Below, piece by piece: positions 11,475 to 22,564 of a stretch of 64,000 bases of DNA. Source of the DNA: Maratus speciosus (lineage: Eukaryota > Arthropoda > Arachnida > Araneae > Salticidae); NCBI GenBank assembly GCA_963932465.1, contig OZ010795.1, positions 476,026,806 through 476,090,805 on the forward strand, in the 5' to 3' direction. How positions within the stretch are numbered: position 1 is the first letter of the stretch; the number at the start of each line of letters is the position of its first letter. Made by a program: the position numbers and the translations under genes. The notes under the pieces were generated by a model. That model was not told the origin of the DNA and did no database searches. It saw only the letters and a program-made list of their open reading frames with translations.

Positions 11475-11820
11475 TTCTCTCCACTTCCTCCCCCCTCCCT
11501 TTTTCTCCTTCTAAGTTTGGACTCTTCCGGAGCAATTGGGTGATTTTGATTGGTCTCCCTGAATATGCGCATGAGATCAACTCCGTAGCTGTTTGTCAGA
11601 CGTATGTCGCATTTCACCGTTGGCAGTAGAGCTGAAAGGTATGCTTTTCTGACTCTCTGTCTACCTCCCCCCCCCCTTTTTTTTTGCACAATGTTTTAGT
11701 TTTAATTTAACTTTTATTTTAAGCACTGATGAGGAAACCTTAGAGGGTTTGAAACAGCTGTATGCTTTTAAACACATTTTATTTGTGCCCTTATACGTTG
11801 TTTCTTTTTCTTAATAACAA
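11475..11820 (+). mobile_element. 3' untranslated region of the Penelope-like element
   Basis: The region runs from the stop codon to about aataacaattcatagg. It contains pyrimidine-rich runs near 11485-11505 and 11663-11688, followed by the hammerhead-like motif and an A/T-rich end. It matches the usual Penelope layout, in which a ribozyme lies in the repeated terminal sequence. I see no second copy of that terminal sequence upstream, consistent with 5' truncation. Confidence 0.65.
11721..11767 (+). ncRNA. Hammerhead ribozyme-like motif (type I, minimal stem III)
   Basis: The core elements are in the right order. Stem I is AAGCA (11721-11725) pairing with TGCTT (11763-11767). CTGATGA follows at 11726-11732. 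Stem II is AAACC (11735-11739) with GGTTT (11746-11750). Then comes GAAA (11751-11754), and stem III is ACA/TGT with a two-base GC loop. The predicted cleavage site is after A11762. Short stem III hammerheads are established in Penelope-like elements. One oddity is that GG at 11733-11734 is unpaired, where active ribozymes have a G-C pair closing stem II, so this copy may be inactive. Confidence 0.7.
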
Positions 11821-13195
11821 TTCATAGGCTTGAATAAATAATACAGAAATGAAAAAAAAAAGTAGAACAGTTTTCTTTTACATTCAGGTTTCCGGTAACA
11901 GAAACCATTAAAATATGTCTCGATATAAATAAACATTTTTATGATTTGTAGTTTAGAATTTTATATGCATGCTTTTTCGATTTAACAGAATGACTACACT
12001 GTAATATGTAAATATATGTCTTTTTTTACGAAAACATAATATAATTACAAACGAAAATAGATAATAACTTCTAAGTTACCTATGATTCTGAAAACAGTTT
12101 TTTTTATCTTTATAAATCTCAGAAACCAAAACATTTTTAAAATTTAACTAAGCATTTATAAAATCAAAGTTTCTTTTGTGGTCACTGATTCTCAGAAACA
12201 TTTCCGAGTGTATTTTATAGTATGCTAATCAGTTTTCTCATCATGGAATATAGGATCGTCGGATGTTATCACTCCTCAAGTAAATATTTTCCAGTTAAGG
12301 GGAGCTAGGGGTAATTAAGATCAGGGATAATTGGGATCAGGGGCACTTCAAGGGTAATAAAATGACCCTGCTAATTATGACGTGTTTGACTAATATCCTA
12401 CATGGGCAATTTTTTTTGGAGTGAAAATGTATAAGTAATAATTGTTTTCCCAGAACATACAGAAAAACTTTGTCAGTCAAACTGAGAATATTTTAGTGAA
12501 AATGTTCTAGGTAAAACAATTGTACGAATATTTAAATATAGCTATGGATTTAAATTTAGAAAAATGTTATTTTTAAGAGGAAATGATTACATTTTCCAAC
12601 AGACGAAGATTTATGTTAATAATCTGCTTGATCCTAATTACCCCAGAAATAGCATTTTGGAGGTAAACAGGATCAGAGGGTTTTGGGGTTAAGGGTAAAT
12701 TGGAATCGCATATTTAATTTTCTATTTAAATCAAACTGCGGTTTGGAATGCATTTTTAATCTTTCAGTTTTCAGATCCTGTAAAATACCACAAGTTTGGT
12801 TTACTTTACTGCACATTTTGTGTTAGCAAAACATATATTTTACAATTTTATTTTCATTTATTCCAAATTCTAGCCTTCACTGCATGTTTTAGACCCAATT
12901 AGACCTCAATACTTTCAATGTAAATAAAATTTTTCCCCTTCAGAAAATAAAGTTTTGCCTGACCCTTTTTAATCCGTTGCTTGCATTTCATGTTATTTTA
13001 AAAATATATATATAATTTTTTTTAATTTTATTTATTTATTTTAAATTAGTTCTTTTATAATACAACAAGGCTGTGAATGTCAAATGAAAAATTTTGCATT
13101 TGATTTTGATTTGTAGGCAGGGTCTCTCTATTCTTAAAAAAAAAGTAACTAACGCTGCACCGCCGCCGCCGGGTTTGAATTTTTTGTGACCGCAG
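11821..13195. other. AT-rich spacer, possible small inverted-repeat relic
   Basis: No gene seen. The patch taggggtaattaagatcag near 12308 and an inverted equivalent, tgatcctaattaccccag near 12629, could be the ends of a roughly 340-bp MITE, but the match is imperfect and I see no target duplication. Other G-rich patches near 12340 and 12675 resemble the same sequence. Confidence 0.4.
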
Positions 13196-14661
13196 GTCTT
13201 TCTTCTTTAATATTAAGAAAAATATTGCATACAAAAATATGAAAATCATTGGTATTATAGAAAAATGTTTGATAAACACGCTGATGCAGACGGTTTTCAA
13301 ATCGAAGAATTATTAAAAAAAATATTTAATGCTAAAGTTGGACAAAATCATTCCATTAAAAAAGTTTTATAGCAGCAAAAACTATACATGGGAATTTAAA
13401 TCATTTTTAGATCATTTTTTACGTTAGTAATTCTCGGTGTGCAGACAGCATTTACTTTTTTTAATTTGACTCATTTTTTGATGTATTATTTCTATTTTAA
13501 ATTCAAATTTTCAGCATTTCGAGAGATACTTTTTACATATTTTAAATGATGGTATTAATTTAAACTGTTGCCAACTGTATAAACAGCACAAACAATAATG
13601 TTTGCTTCAAATTAAAAATTTACTTACACGTGATTATTATAAACAGAAAAAAAACCCTATATAAAAGGCCGGAACTTATTGAAAATTACGTTATAAAACC
13701 TGTATTTACACTTGAATTTTAAAAGAAAAAGGATATTGTAAAATAATAAATTCATTAACATGGATTAGAAGTTTTAAATAGGAGAAATTATGGCACATTT
13801 ACGTCACATTGCACTTATTACGTAAGGTGAACAAAAAATAATATTGCAAAACAGATTAAATTTAAAAATTGCGCGAGACATTTATTTGATATTTTGAGAT
13901 GATCGTTTCAACTATTTTTGTTAGGACAGCGCAAATAATATTTTATTTCGAACAAAAGTATTTTCACGTGAATATTAAAAAGAGAGAGAAAAATTTCGTG
14001 AAAATTACGTCAGATTAAAAACGATACATTTAAAATGTCTTATTTAAAGAACTTTCTTTTCGCTTTGTTAAAAAGTACCGGGAGACAAAACTCTTTACTT
14101 AAATCATTTTATATTAGCTTATTTTGAAATTTTAACTGATTTTATTTAATGAAAGACGAAAACAGCCATTGTATCTTTGGTACTACTTAGTTATCCCGTC
14201 GACCAAAAATCTATCGCTAAACTATAAGATTAAATGCCAATAATGGTTGATCGTAAATGTCACATTAACTTGACTGTAAGCAAGTTACACGCGTCTACGT
14301 CATCAAGATATTTTTATTTCGACGTTTTATTTGTATTTTTATTAATGTTATACTAATTTATTTATTCTTTCGTTATTTAAGATAAAAATTACGTCAATTT
14401 GTATAATTTGGCGATTTATATAATTTGGCGAAATTGGTTGACGGGTTAATAAAGTAGTACCGCAGCTGATTTGGCCCTAAAATTCCTCAATCAAAGAGAA
14501 ATGAATATAAATCCGTTTATAGGGAGATCGCGACTGTTTTTTAAATTATAATCCAGTCTTCCGAAAATTTTTTAAAGCCGATCAAATTAGCGTGCTTTTA
14601 GAGTCTGCGGCGTCTGAACGGGGTTTGACGAGCGTAGCTCGTAGGGGGCAGAGCCCCCTAG
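13196..14661 (+). mobile_element. Non-autonomous Helitron-like element, copy 2
   Basis: Homologous to 6727-7645 from the cttt-taatatt region through the double 3' hairpin. The hairpins are ACGAGC-GTA-GCTCGT and TAGGGGGC-AGA-GCCCCCTA, ending CTAG at 14658-14661 before T. The first loop differs between copies (ATA against GTA) while both stems are identical. This copy has about 530 extra bases (about 14014-14545) absent from copy 1, including a complete MITE at 14179-14461. Confidence 0.65.
14179..14461 (+). mobile_element. MITE with GGTACTAC ends, copy 1 (283 bp)
   Basis: The left end GGTACTACTTAGTTATCCCG and right end (reverse complement) GGTACTACTTTATTAACCCG form inverted repeats of about 26 bp. 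The interior matches the element at 21818-22112 in opposite orientation, including gattaaatgccaataatgg. No flanking duplication is visible around this copy. No coding. Confidence 0.85.
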
Positions 14662-15682
14662 TGTAATATATATAAATATTGAAAATTCCTTAAAAAATAT
14701 TTTTAAGGGATCTTAATTAATTATCTTTTTATTTTAATTATCTTCCCAATATTATATTTCAGAGAATATTCTAGTGGTAAGACCAAAACATCTTGCTGTA
14801 AAGCCCACACCAAGATAATTTAATCCCATTTACCCATGACTGTGTATCTTGTAATGCATGAGAGAAAATATCACTGATGAAATAGGTATTTTTTGGAAAA
14901 GAGACTTGTAGTAGGTAACATGGTATATTGAAAAATAATTTTTTGCATGTTTCAAGAGGGAACTATCTACTGAGTGAAATTATTCATAACATTAGTATGA
15001 ACTCCACTTCATTCTCTGGCAATTAATGGTCAAAGTTCAAATCGTCAAAAAGTGATCCAAATTAAGCCTACCTCTCCGAACGAAGACGATTTACTAACAA
15101 ACATGATAAATTAACAGAATTAACATTAAGATTAAAATTAATGTTATTTTGTTAATCTTGCATGCATAAATCCAGTTATGAGCTGAAATGGATTAATTAA
15201 GAATGAATAGCAACCTAAAACGGATATTATGGTTAAAGAAAACTGAAATATAGACGGTAAAAACTATTCAGAAATACTTCCGAAAATCCGTTGCTGCAAA
15301 AGAAGCTTTATATTCATAAATGCTTCTTTAAATCTCCAAACTACGTTTGTTTCTGAGATTTCTAAAGATAGAGAACTTTTTTTAATAACAGTTAATAATA
15401 ATATACTAGCTGTTTAACCCGTTCTACGCGCGGGAGTTCATGAATTTAATTTTAAAACCAAAATTAAAAATAACTATTCGATTCAGAAAAATATTTTTCT
15501 ACTACTGTGAATTTTTAAAAATGAAATTTAATTTATCATGTTACTATGGCAGCGGATTTTAAAGCGATATCTTTGGAATAAGGGAATAAATAGAAAAGAA
15601 AGTTTTTTTATGTTTGTGATAAAATGTTTTTCTTTATTTTTTAAATAAAGTAATAGTTAAGCGCAGTTAAATAATCTTAATT
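14662..15682. other. AT-rich spacer, no gene seen
   Basis: No supported gene. A GC-richer patch at about 15412-15433 (gtttaacccgttctacgcg) looks like the edge of an interspersed repeat whose extent I cannot define. Confidence 0.45.
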
Positions 15683-15866
15683 ATTTGCATGTGAGGTAAA
15701 AGAATTAACGTTATACCCGCTACAGCTTCTTAGTACTGTAGCGTGGCTTACGTCATATGTATATCTCAAATTACATTTGCATGTGAGGTAAAATAATTAT
15801 CGGAATAGCCGCTACAGCTTCTTGGTATTGCAGCGTGGCGTACGTAATATGTATATCTCACATTGC
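15683..15866. repeat. 92-bp tandem duplication
   Basis: Two copies begin with atttgcatgtgaggtaaaa at 15683 and 15775. Both contain cgctacagcttcttrgta and end in a tatgtatatctca block. Confidence 0.9.
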
Positions 15867-15937
15867 AGTAGACATTTAGAACTGGTTAGAACTCGCGAGA
15901 TTACTGATTGAACATAAAAACAAGTGAGTAAGTGTGA

Positions 15938-17359
15938 TCACAGATTGCACAGAGGGTTTCGTTTAATATTCCTTTCAAAATTATTTATTCTTTAATTAAT
16001 AAAACCAAATTCATATAATTTATAATTATTAAATCCATAAAAACAGGACATAAAAAGGTAAAAAATGCTAAGTTAAAAAAAAAATTGCCCCCCCCCCTTC
16101 CCCTACCACCACCATGGAATTTCTAGCACCAATTTTTTGAAAACTTTTTATTATGTGTTATAAACTAGCTTAGAGTTTCAAAATCGCCGTCTTAGATTTC
16201 CAAATTTAAAATCGCGTTCTTTTAATCCCACATTCCACCACCAGGGAGCGCACTCTATTCTTAAAAAAACTGTATCTGAACGAAATTCCTTTCTACAACT
16301 TATCCGTAGATACATTAGTCGAGGGGGCGGCGGTCTTAAACGCCAATTTAAATATTTGCTGAAATTACTATTCTGAAATAGTGGTATCGACACTTATGAT
16401 TTTCTTTTTTATTGAGCAAGTAGCATTTATCTCAGGACTCCGCCAAAAAACCGCACATAAAACGGTAAAAACAGCAAAGATTAAAAAAAATAATAATAAT
16501 AATTACCCCCCCCCGCCCTCTTTTCAAAATTTCTCGCGCCATTATTTTTAATTTTTTTCATCATGTGTTATAAACAATCTTAAAGTTTCAAACAGCTAAA
16601 AAAATGCAATTCTGGAATTACCTACCAAAAAATTAATTATCTTAGCTTCCGATTGTCGAAATTAAAAAATAAAGACATATTCTGAAAGAGAATGAAATTT
16701 TACGTCGGATGGCGTAAAAATCTTAGCTCAAGAATCGATATTTAAAAAAATTTTGGTCTTGTATAAAAGTTTTGTGTTCGTTTCTGATCACAAGAGGCAC
16801 CTGTTTTATAATTATCTGGTTTGCCACCGAAAATTCAATGTGATCAGACATCTGTCGCCTTCACAAATGAAGGAAAATAAAAGATTTTTTTCTCGATTTT
16901 TAACGAATTTTCGAGTTTTTATGGTACGATCGAGATAATTTTTAGAATTTCTAAAAGCTGATTTTTTTTGCCCATTGTGGTATTAATTTCAAATTTCTGG
17001 GATGCGTAGAAAAAAGTAATCGCGCCTTAAAGGAATCGCCAGTCCTTATCTGCTGTTAAAATAACACCTGTTTTAATCCGTGGAATAGATCGTTTTTGCG
17101 ATTTAATTAAAAAATCCATGCTTTTGTTGAATTATGAATGCCTGTCCGATCATGTAATTGGATTTTTTTAATTAATAACGTCCGTTAATTACGATTTGTC
17201 GTTATGATTTTTCGTTTGATGTGTGGTGTTCAGCTATAAGTATGCAAAATTTCAAGTCTCCAAAATATACAGTTTCTGAGAACGGCTTCTGTGACAGACG
17301 GGCAGACAGACAGACAGAGGTGTGAGACGAATAGGGTTTCGTCAGATGAACGAAACCCT
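15938..17359 (+). mobile_element. Element B copy 1: internal repeats and 3' terminal hairpin (HINE-like)
   Basis: Similarity to the copy at 32240-34593 starts at about cacagattgcacagagg and includes the shared 5' motif AGGGTTTCGTT at 15953. The interior holds two tandem-like modules with C-runs (about 16090 and 16506), a cac-cagggagcgcactctatt block and tcataaacca-type spacers. Near the 3' end is an acagacgggcagacagaca tract. The element closes with the hairpin AGGGTTTCGT/AACGAAACCCT (17333-17359), whose 5' half repeats the 5' end motif. Open frames inside (16178-16393, 16753-16938) have no family signature. The layout resembles DINE/HINE elements, which are non-autonomous relatives of Helitrons. 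Confidence 0.65.
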
Positions 17360-17512
17360 AAAAGAAAGGCAAACATTCGTCAAAACATATAAAAACCTAT
17401 TTAAAATTTTCGAATTTTTCGCCCCAAACGTTCATGGGCTCCCTACCAGTAACCTGTGTGCCAAATTCCGTAGATTTGCGCCCCGAGGTTCCTGATTTTT
17501 TGAGGTTACATA

Positions 17513-18066
17513 GGGTGACTGCGCCAGTAGTTGATCAAAAGTTTGAAATTTTGTGAAATTTCAGGCGGAAAGGAATTTTAGACGTGGCACTAGATATAAT
17601 ATTTTTGTTTGAATGTTGGAGCACCTGTTGTCACATTGTTGACAGCTGCCTGTTGTAAGAGAAGAAATTTTACGAATTTTTTTTTAATAGAAAAAGGAAA
17701 AACTTAGTTTTTGATGAGTTGGAGTCGATTACGATAAGTTGAAATAATCCACTTTCCTTTTGTTTATTTCAAATAATAGTTTTATATGAATTATTGTTAA
17801 TCACACCTTAAGCATGATATTTTAAAGATTAATTTTTGAATTTTCTGATTTCTTCGATTGATCGACTACCGAGTAAATGGCAATTCAAGAAACTATTTAC
17901 TTTTGTTGCTATTTAATTTCAGCAAATTTTATTTTTGCGTACTATAGGACATTCATTAAGGGTTGTAGCAATCATGTTAGTTTACTTTTAAAACTTAAAA
18001 GGAAGGAAATATAATAAAAAACCCGTAGCACCGGCCTTATTTGATCAACTACTGGCTCAGTCACCC
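17513..18066. mobile_element. TA-flanked MITE, 554 bp
   Basis: Terminal inverted repeats of 27 bp begin GGGTGACTGCGCCAGTAG on the left and GGGTGACTGAGCCAGTAG on the right (complement), with one mismatch. TA flanks both ends (17511-17512 and 18067-18068). No transposase coding remains. This is a Tc1/mariner-type MITE by target and layout. The flanking sequence reads on smoothly if the insert is ignored (gaggttaca to gatagaaactcg). Confidence 0.88.
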
Positions 18067-18319
18067 TAGATAGAAACTCGCACGGGTTTTAATAGGGTAC
18101 ATATTTTTCTATAATTAAGTTTAATCCAAGAAACTGCTACTTCTACTTTAAACTCTAATAATTATTGGCTCTCTCATTTTTCAAAATGGAGTGACGTATT
18201 TGTATATATAAACAACAATTAGTTATTAAAATAGTCTCTGATGAAGAGCTTGGAAAAACTTGGAAGTACTAAGAAGTTTTAAATAAAGTGTATATTTTTA
18301 ACGTAACATCTTTTTCATT
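18067..18319. other. AT-rich spacer with a hammerhead-like scrap
   Basis: No gene. At 18233-18280 the order CTGATGA, imperfect hairpin, GGAAG, TACTAAG recalls the 3' end of a Penelope-like element, but key bases are missing. Confidence 0.4.
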
Positions 18320-18527
18320 ATTTTAATCGATTTAAAATAAAATAGTGAATTTTTAAAAAAAAACATGTTATATATTTTATAAATATATCACACTTTTACT
18401 AGGCAACTCTGTTGGATATAGGTTTGAAACATTTGACGCAATAAACATGCTATATTACTCATACTTATAGATATTCCTTAGCACAAAAATATTGTAACTG
18501 AAAAAAAAAATATATATATATATTACA

Positions 18528-18561
<34 letters not shown>

Positions 18562-19080
18562 AAGGAGTCCCAACCCGGACTTCTCGCGTTACACAATATG
18601 GGTGAAAACTATATATATTTTTTTAAATTGAAAATTAATAGATTTTTTATATTTAATACATATATTTTAGATTGCCAACTTACCATACTTTACCAACAAT
18701 CATTTTAATCGATTTAAAATAAAATAGTGAATTTTTTAAAGAACATGTTATATATTTTATAAATATATCACACTACTTTTACTAGGCAGCTCTGTAGTAT
18801 GTAGGTTTGAAAGATTTGACGCAATAAACATGCTTTTTACTCATACCTATAGATATTCCTCAGCACGAAAAATATTATAACTGAAAAAAATATATTGCAG
18901 ATTAAAAGAAAAAACAACAACAAAAAAAAAAAAACAAGGAGTCCCGACCCAGACTTCCCGGGTTACACAATATGGGTGAAAACTATATATATATATATTT
19001 TATTGAAAATTAATAGATTTTTCTACATTTAATATATATATTTTAGATTACCAACATACCATATTTTACCGACAATCATT
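18320..19080. repeat. 382-bp tandem duplication
   Basis: Two copies begin at ttttaatcgatttaaaataa (18321 and 18703). Each contains tttgacgcaataaacatg, an A-rich run, then caaggagtccc and acacaatatgggtgaaaac. Copy 1 has a pure A-tract of about 28 bases near 18532-18560; copy 2 has a shorter interrupted one. A third partial start follows at about 19073. Confidence 0.92.
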
Positions 19081-21809
19081 TTTATATGAAAAATAGCATT
19101 ATCTATGTAAATAAAATTTTGAAATTTATTAAAAGCGATAGTCCTATAGGCCTCGTGCCAGGAATTAACAATGGAAGAAATCGTCAAAGATCGCGAGTCT
19201 TTTTTTATTCTGATAATTTCAGTGGTTTAAGCGTGGTTCGATTGTATGTCTTAGATTTGTGTTTTATTTATATTATTTTATTTTGTTTTTATATTGATAA
19301 AGTGTTAATTATGTTATGGAATATAAGATGGAAAAAAAAATGCTGAACTATTTTATTTAACTTAATTTTAGTGCAAATACATTTATCTTTTGTAATCGTC
19401 TGTCAGCATGTGACAGAGGTAGATTTTAAAAAATCATGTTTGAAATTTATTTTAAAAACAATAAAAATTGAGTAAATTACGATACAGTTTTCAAAAACAT
19501 TACAATATACTTTTCACACAAATTGCATTTGGAAGTACATTTTTTTCTATTCGAAGGTGTAAAAATTGAAAATGTGCGGTATTTAGAAATTAAGAAAATT
19601 GCAGTAAAATTTAATAAAAATGAAATTTAGTCGTCTGCTGTTGCCACCATAAAAATGACGTCAGCGTTAGGAACAGCCACGTTGGTCCTTTAAAATATAG
19701 AAAGTCAATCGTTTTTATTTTTCAGAGTGTACTCATATAAATGCTTTTCTCCCAAGAAAAAGGTATAATTAGTGTATTTTTAAAGCAGCATTCAATCAGC
19801 TAAATTTATATATAAAACTAGTATGTATCTATGACCCCACAAACTTTTTTTATTTCTTATTCCAGTTTTGAGCTTGTAAATTTATTTGTGTATTTTTTAA
19901 CACTTTCCAAACAACGTTGAAAAGAGTTTATGAATTCACTTTGTCTGTCCCTCTGTTTAACTGTCTGTTTGTCTGTCCACGCTATAACTCGCATAAATAG
20001 ACTCGGATTTCCACGCAATTGATATATGCTAATTATGTTTAGCAGAGTAGATCCTTAGTATGAGCAGCGTTCATGATACAAAATAAATAGGAAATCACTG
20101 ACCTGATTTTTATACTTGTACACAATAGAAGACTAAAAACCTCAAACAAACAAAACCTCAGATGTTACAGTCGCTGACTAAAAACAGAAAATATTCTTTC
20201 AAGGTTAGATATTAAAAATAAATAAATAAATAAACAATTAACAATTATCCTACTGTCACAAAAGAAAACTGAACTGAAAGCAAACTCATTATTCAGTTTC
20301 TTGAGTGGCACCGTATCAACACGTCGCCGCCATCAATGTTAGACATAATTTTTCAAATATCACTAGAAAAGAAAAACACGAAGCCCAAACCCAAAAACTG
20401 ATATAAAATTTGAGTCCGTTTCATCTTCATCTCCAAGGTATGCAACGTATTACGTCACATATATGTGTTTTGTTATATATTTGTGATGGGAACGGGAGAA
20501 AATGATAATTTAGGCTTCAGTTTTTCGGAAGCGCTGTTCCACTGGGCTTGGAGTCCTGTATTTTAGAACTCCGGTGAATTCCGATTAATAGTTAAATATT
20601 TACAAAAAACAGAGAAGTACTGGAGCTGAGCTCCGTTCAGATCAAGTGCAAACTAAGCCCTGGTTACGTTATGGTCAATGAAAAAAATCATTTGCAAAGA
20701 ATTTTAATGAGAATACACTATTTCAAATGTATAGAAATTTATATAAATCACTGAATTTAACAACAAGATGATTAATATAGAAAGGGGCATCTGTAGCATT
20801 TATCGTTCATTTACAGAGATACACAAAATAATTCGGTTACAGTACTGCCTTTGAGCAATGATTGCTGGAAGTGAGGTTCAAATTTCGGTATGCGCTTTTA
20901 AATTGAACCAATTTTTGCATGTTTCTCGTTATGCATAAATTCTATACCTCGTATACAGGGCTGCGCAAAAGAATTCACGTACCACTATCCTTATTAGCGT
21001 AAACTGCTCAAGGGGAATTTTCAACTGAAGTATGTATTTCCTAACTGAATTAAATTTTTGAATGCATGTAGTTAATAGACACAAATGCATATCTACCCTA
21101 TATATATAAAAAATCCTAATGAAACGAATTTATGAAACGGAACTATGAAACGGAAGTATGAATCGACTGATTAAACAACTGATTATGTTTCACGGCGATT
21201 TTTCCTAAAATACGGAATACTTTGCGATGAAATTAACACCAAAAATCAATATTGATCCGCAGATTTCAAAACTGGTATTAGATTTTTTAAATTCGAATTA
21301 GTTTTCGAAATATTAATTTTTTTCTATTTTTATATACTTTTCTCTAATGATGGCAACTCAAATTTTAATCATAACAGATATATTTTTTTTCAGATTTTAG
21401 AAAAGGTTACTATTTTAAACTAATTTGGCGAGAAGTTTGGCCTCCCTTAAATATATGCTAAGAAATGTATCATGTTACTTTTATTCATAATTCAATTTGT
21501 ATTTCATTATCATTTTATTTAATACAAACTGAAACATTTAAAATAAATGGCTTTCACTTCTTTATTTTTTTTAAACGAAATGAAAAGAAAAATATTAGGC
21601 ATAGATGTCATATACGCAACGGGGTACCTAATTGGCGCCAAAATGGCTTTATTTGGGTTGACATGGTAACCCGGCTATTGTTGTTTATTTAATAATAAAT
21701 GTTTATTCACTTTATTTTCTTTTTTTAAATTACATAAATTGTTTTGTTCTATAGTTAATTATTTTTTTGTTATTTTCCTTTAAAAATAAAAAATAATAGA
21801 AAATAATTA
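19081..21809. other. AT-rich spacer with repeat scraps, no gene seen
   Basis: No credible gene: the frames at 19086-19346 and 21465-21692 are low-complexity. A ctgtctgtttgtctgtcc tract at about 19940-19980 resembles the gacagacggac tracts near the 3' ends of other elements here, in opposite orientation. The block gatgtcatatacgcaacgg near 21606 recurs near 22499, so both belong to one undefined repeat. Confidence 0.5.
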
Positions 21810-21817
21810 AAAAATAC

Positions 21818-22112
21818 TGTACTACTTAGTTATTCCATCGACCCATTTCGCCAAATTATATAAATCGCCAAGTCACTCGCCAAATTATACAAATTAACAT
21901 AATTTTTATTTTAAATAACGAAAGAACAAAGAAAATAGTATAACATTAATAAATATACAAATAAAACGTCGAAATAAAAATCATTTGATGACGTAAAGAC
22001 GTGTAACTTGCTTAAAGTCAAGTGAATGTGACATTTACGATCAACCATTATTGGCATTTAATCTTATAGTTTGGTGATAGATTTTTGGTCGACGGGATAA
22101 CTAAGTAGTACC
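21818..22112 (-). mobile_element. MITE with GGTACTAC ends, copy 2 (295 bp, 8-bp target duplication)
   Basis: This is the same family as 14179-14461, inverted. It is flanked by a perfect 8-bp duplication, AAAAATAC, at 21810-21817 and 22113-22120, which fixes its ends. Eight-base duplications occur in hAT, P and Merlin superfamilies. The ends do not start CAGGG as hAT ends usually do, so I leave the superfamily open. No coding. Confidence 0.88.
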
Positions 22113-22120
22113 AAAAATAC

Positions 22121-22564
22121 ATTTTTAACTGGTATTCGAAAACGAGGTTTTCGCCAAATTTTCGTAAAAAAAATCACGCCAAACCCGGTGCGTATATGGC
22201 ATCTGGCCAAATATTAAATGATGTAACAAAGGATGACCTTTAATTTTAACTTCAAAGCAATGTTTTAATTTACCACACGAAAAAAAAAAAGCGAACTGGC
22301 GAGTTGAAAAATAGCTATTGGCGAGATTTGCACCCGGCTAGCGTAACAGTACCAAGAATTCTTTGAAACCATGGTTTGAACCAAACTTTTATGTGGCTTT
22401 ATTCGAAAAAGAAATTTGATTTTTTAATCAAAAGGGAAAACTTTCGGCACAGATGCCACATACGGTCCCATATTGGCGCTAATGTTTTTCTGACGCCAAT
22501 GTCATATACGCAACGGGTACTTAATGTTATAATGTTTTTGTATAATGTACTTAATGTTTTTGTA
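22121..22564. other. AT-rich spacer with short repeats
   Basis: Contains the second copy of gatgccacata/cgcaacggg-type sequence (22452-22522) and a short direct repeat, tgtacttaatgtttttgt, near 22517-22568. No gene. It directly abuts the broken 3' end of the BEL/Pao element. Confidence 0.5.

Noticed and set aside
12300..12650. MITE with ggggtaatta ends
   Set aside because: The inverted match is short and imperfect, and there is no target duplication to fix the ends.
18233..18280. Second hammerhead-like sequence (CTGATGA, hairpin, GGAAG, TACTAAG)
   Set aside because: The GAAA core is altered and stem II does not pair convincingly. It may be a decayed Penelope 3' end, but I cannot support a ribozyme call.
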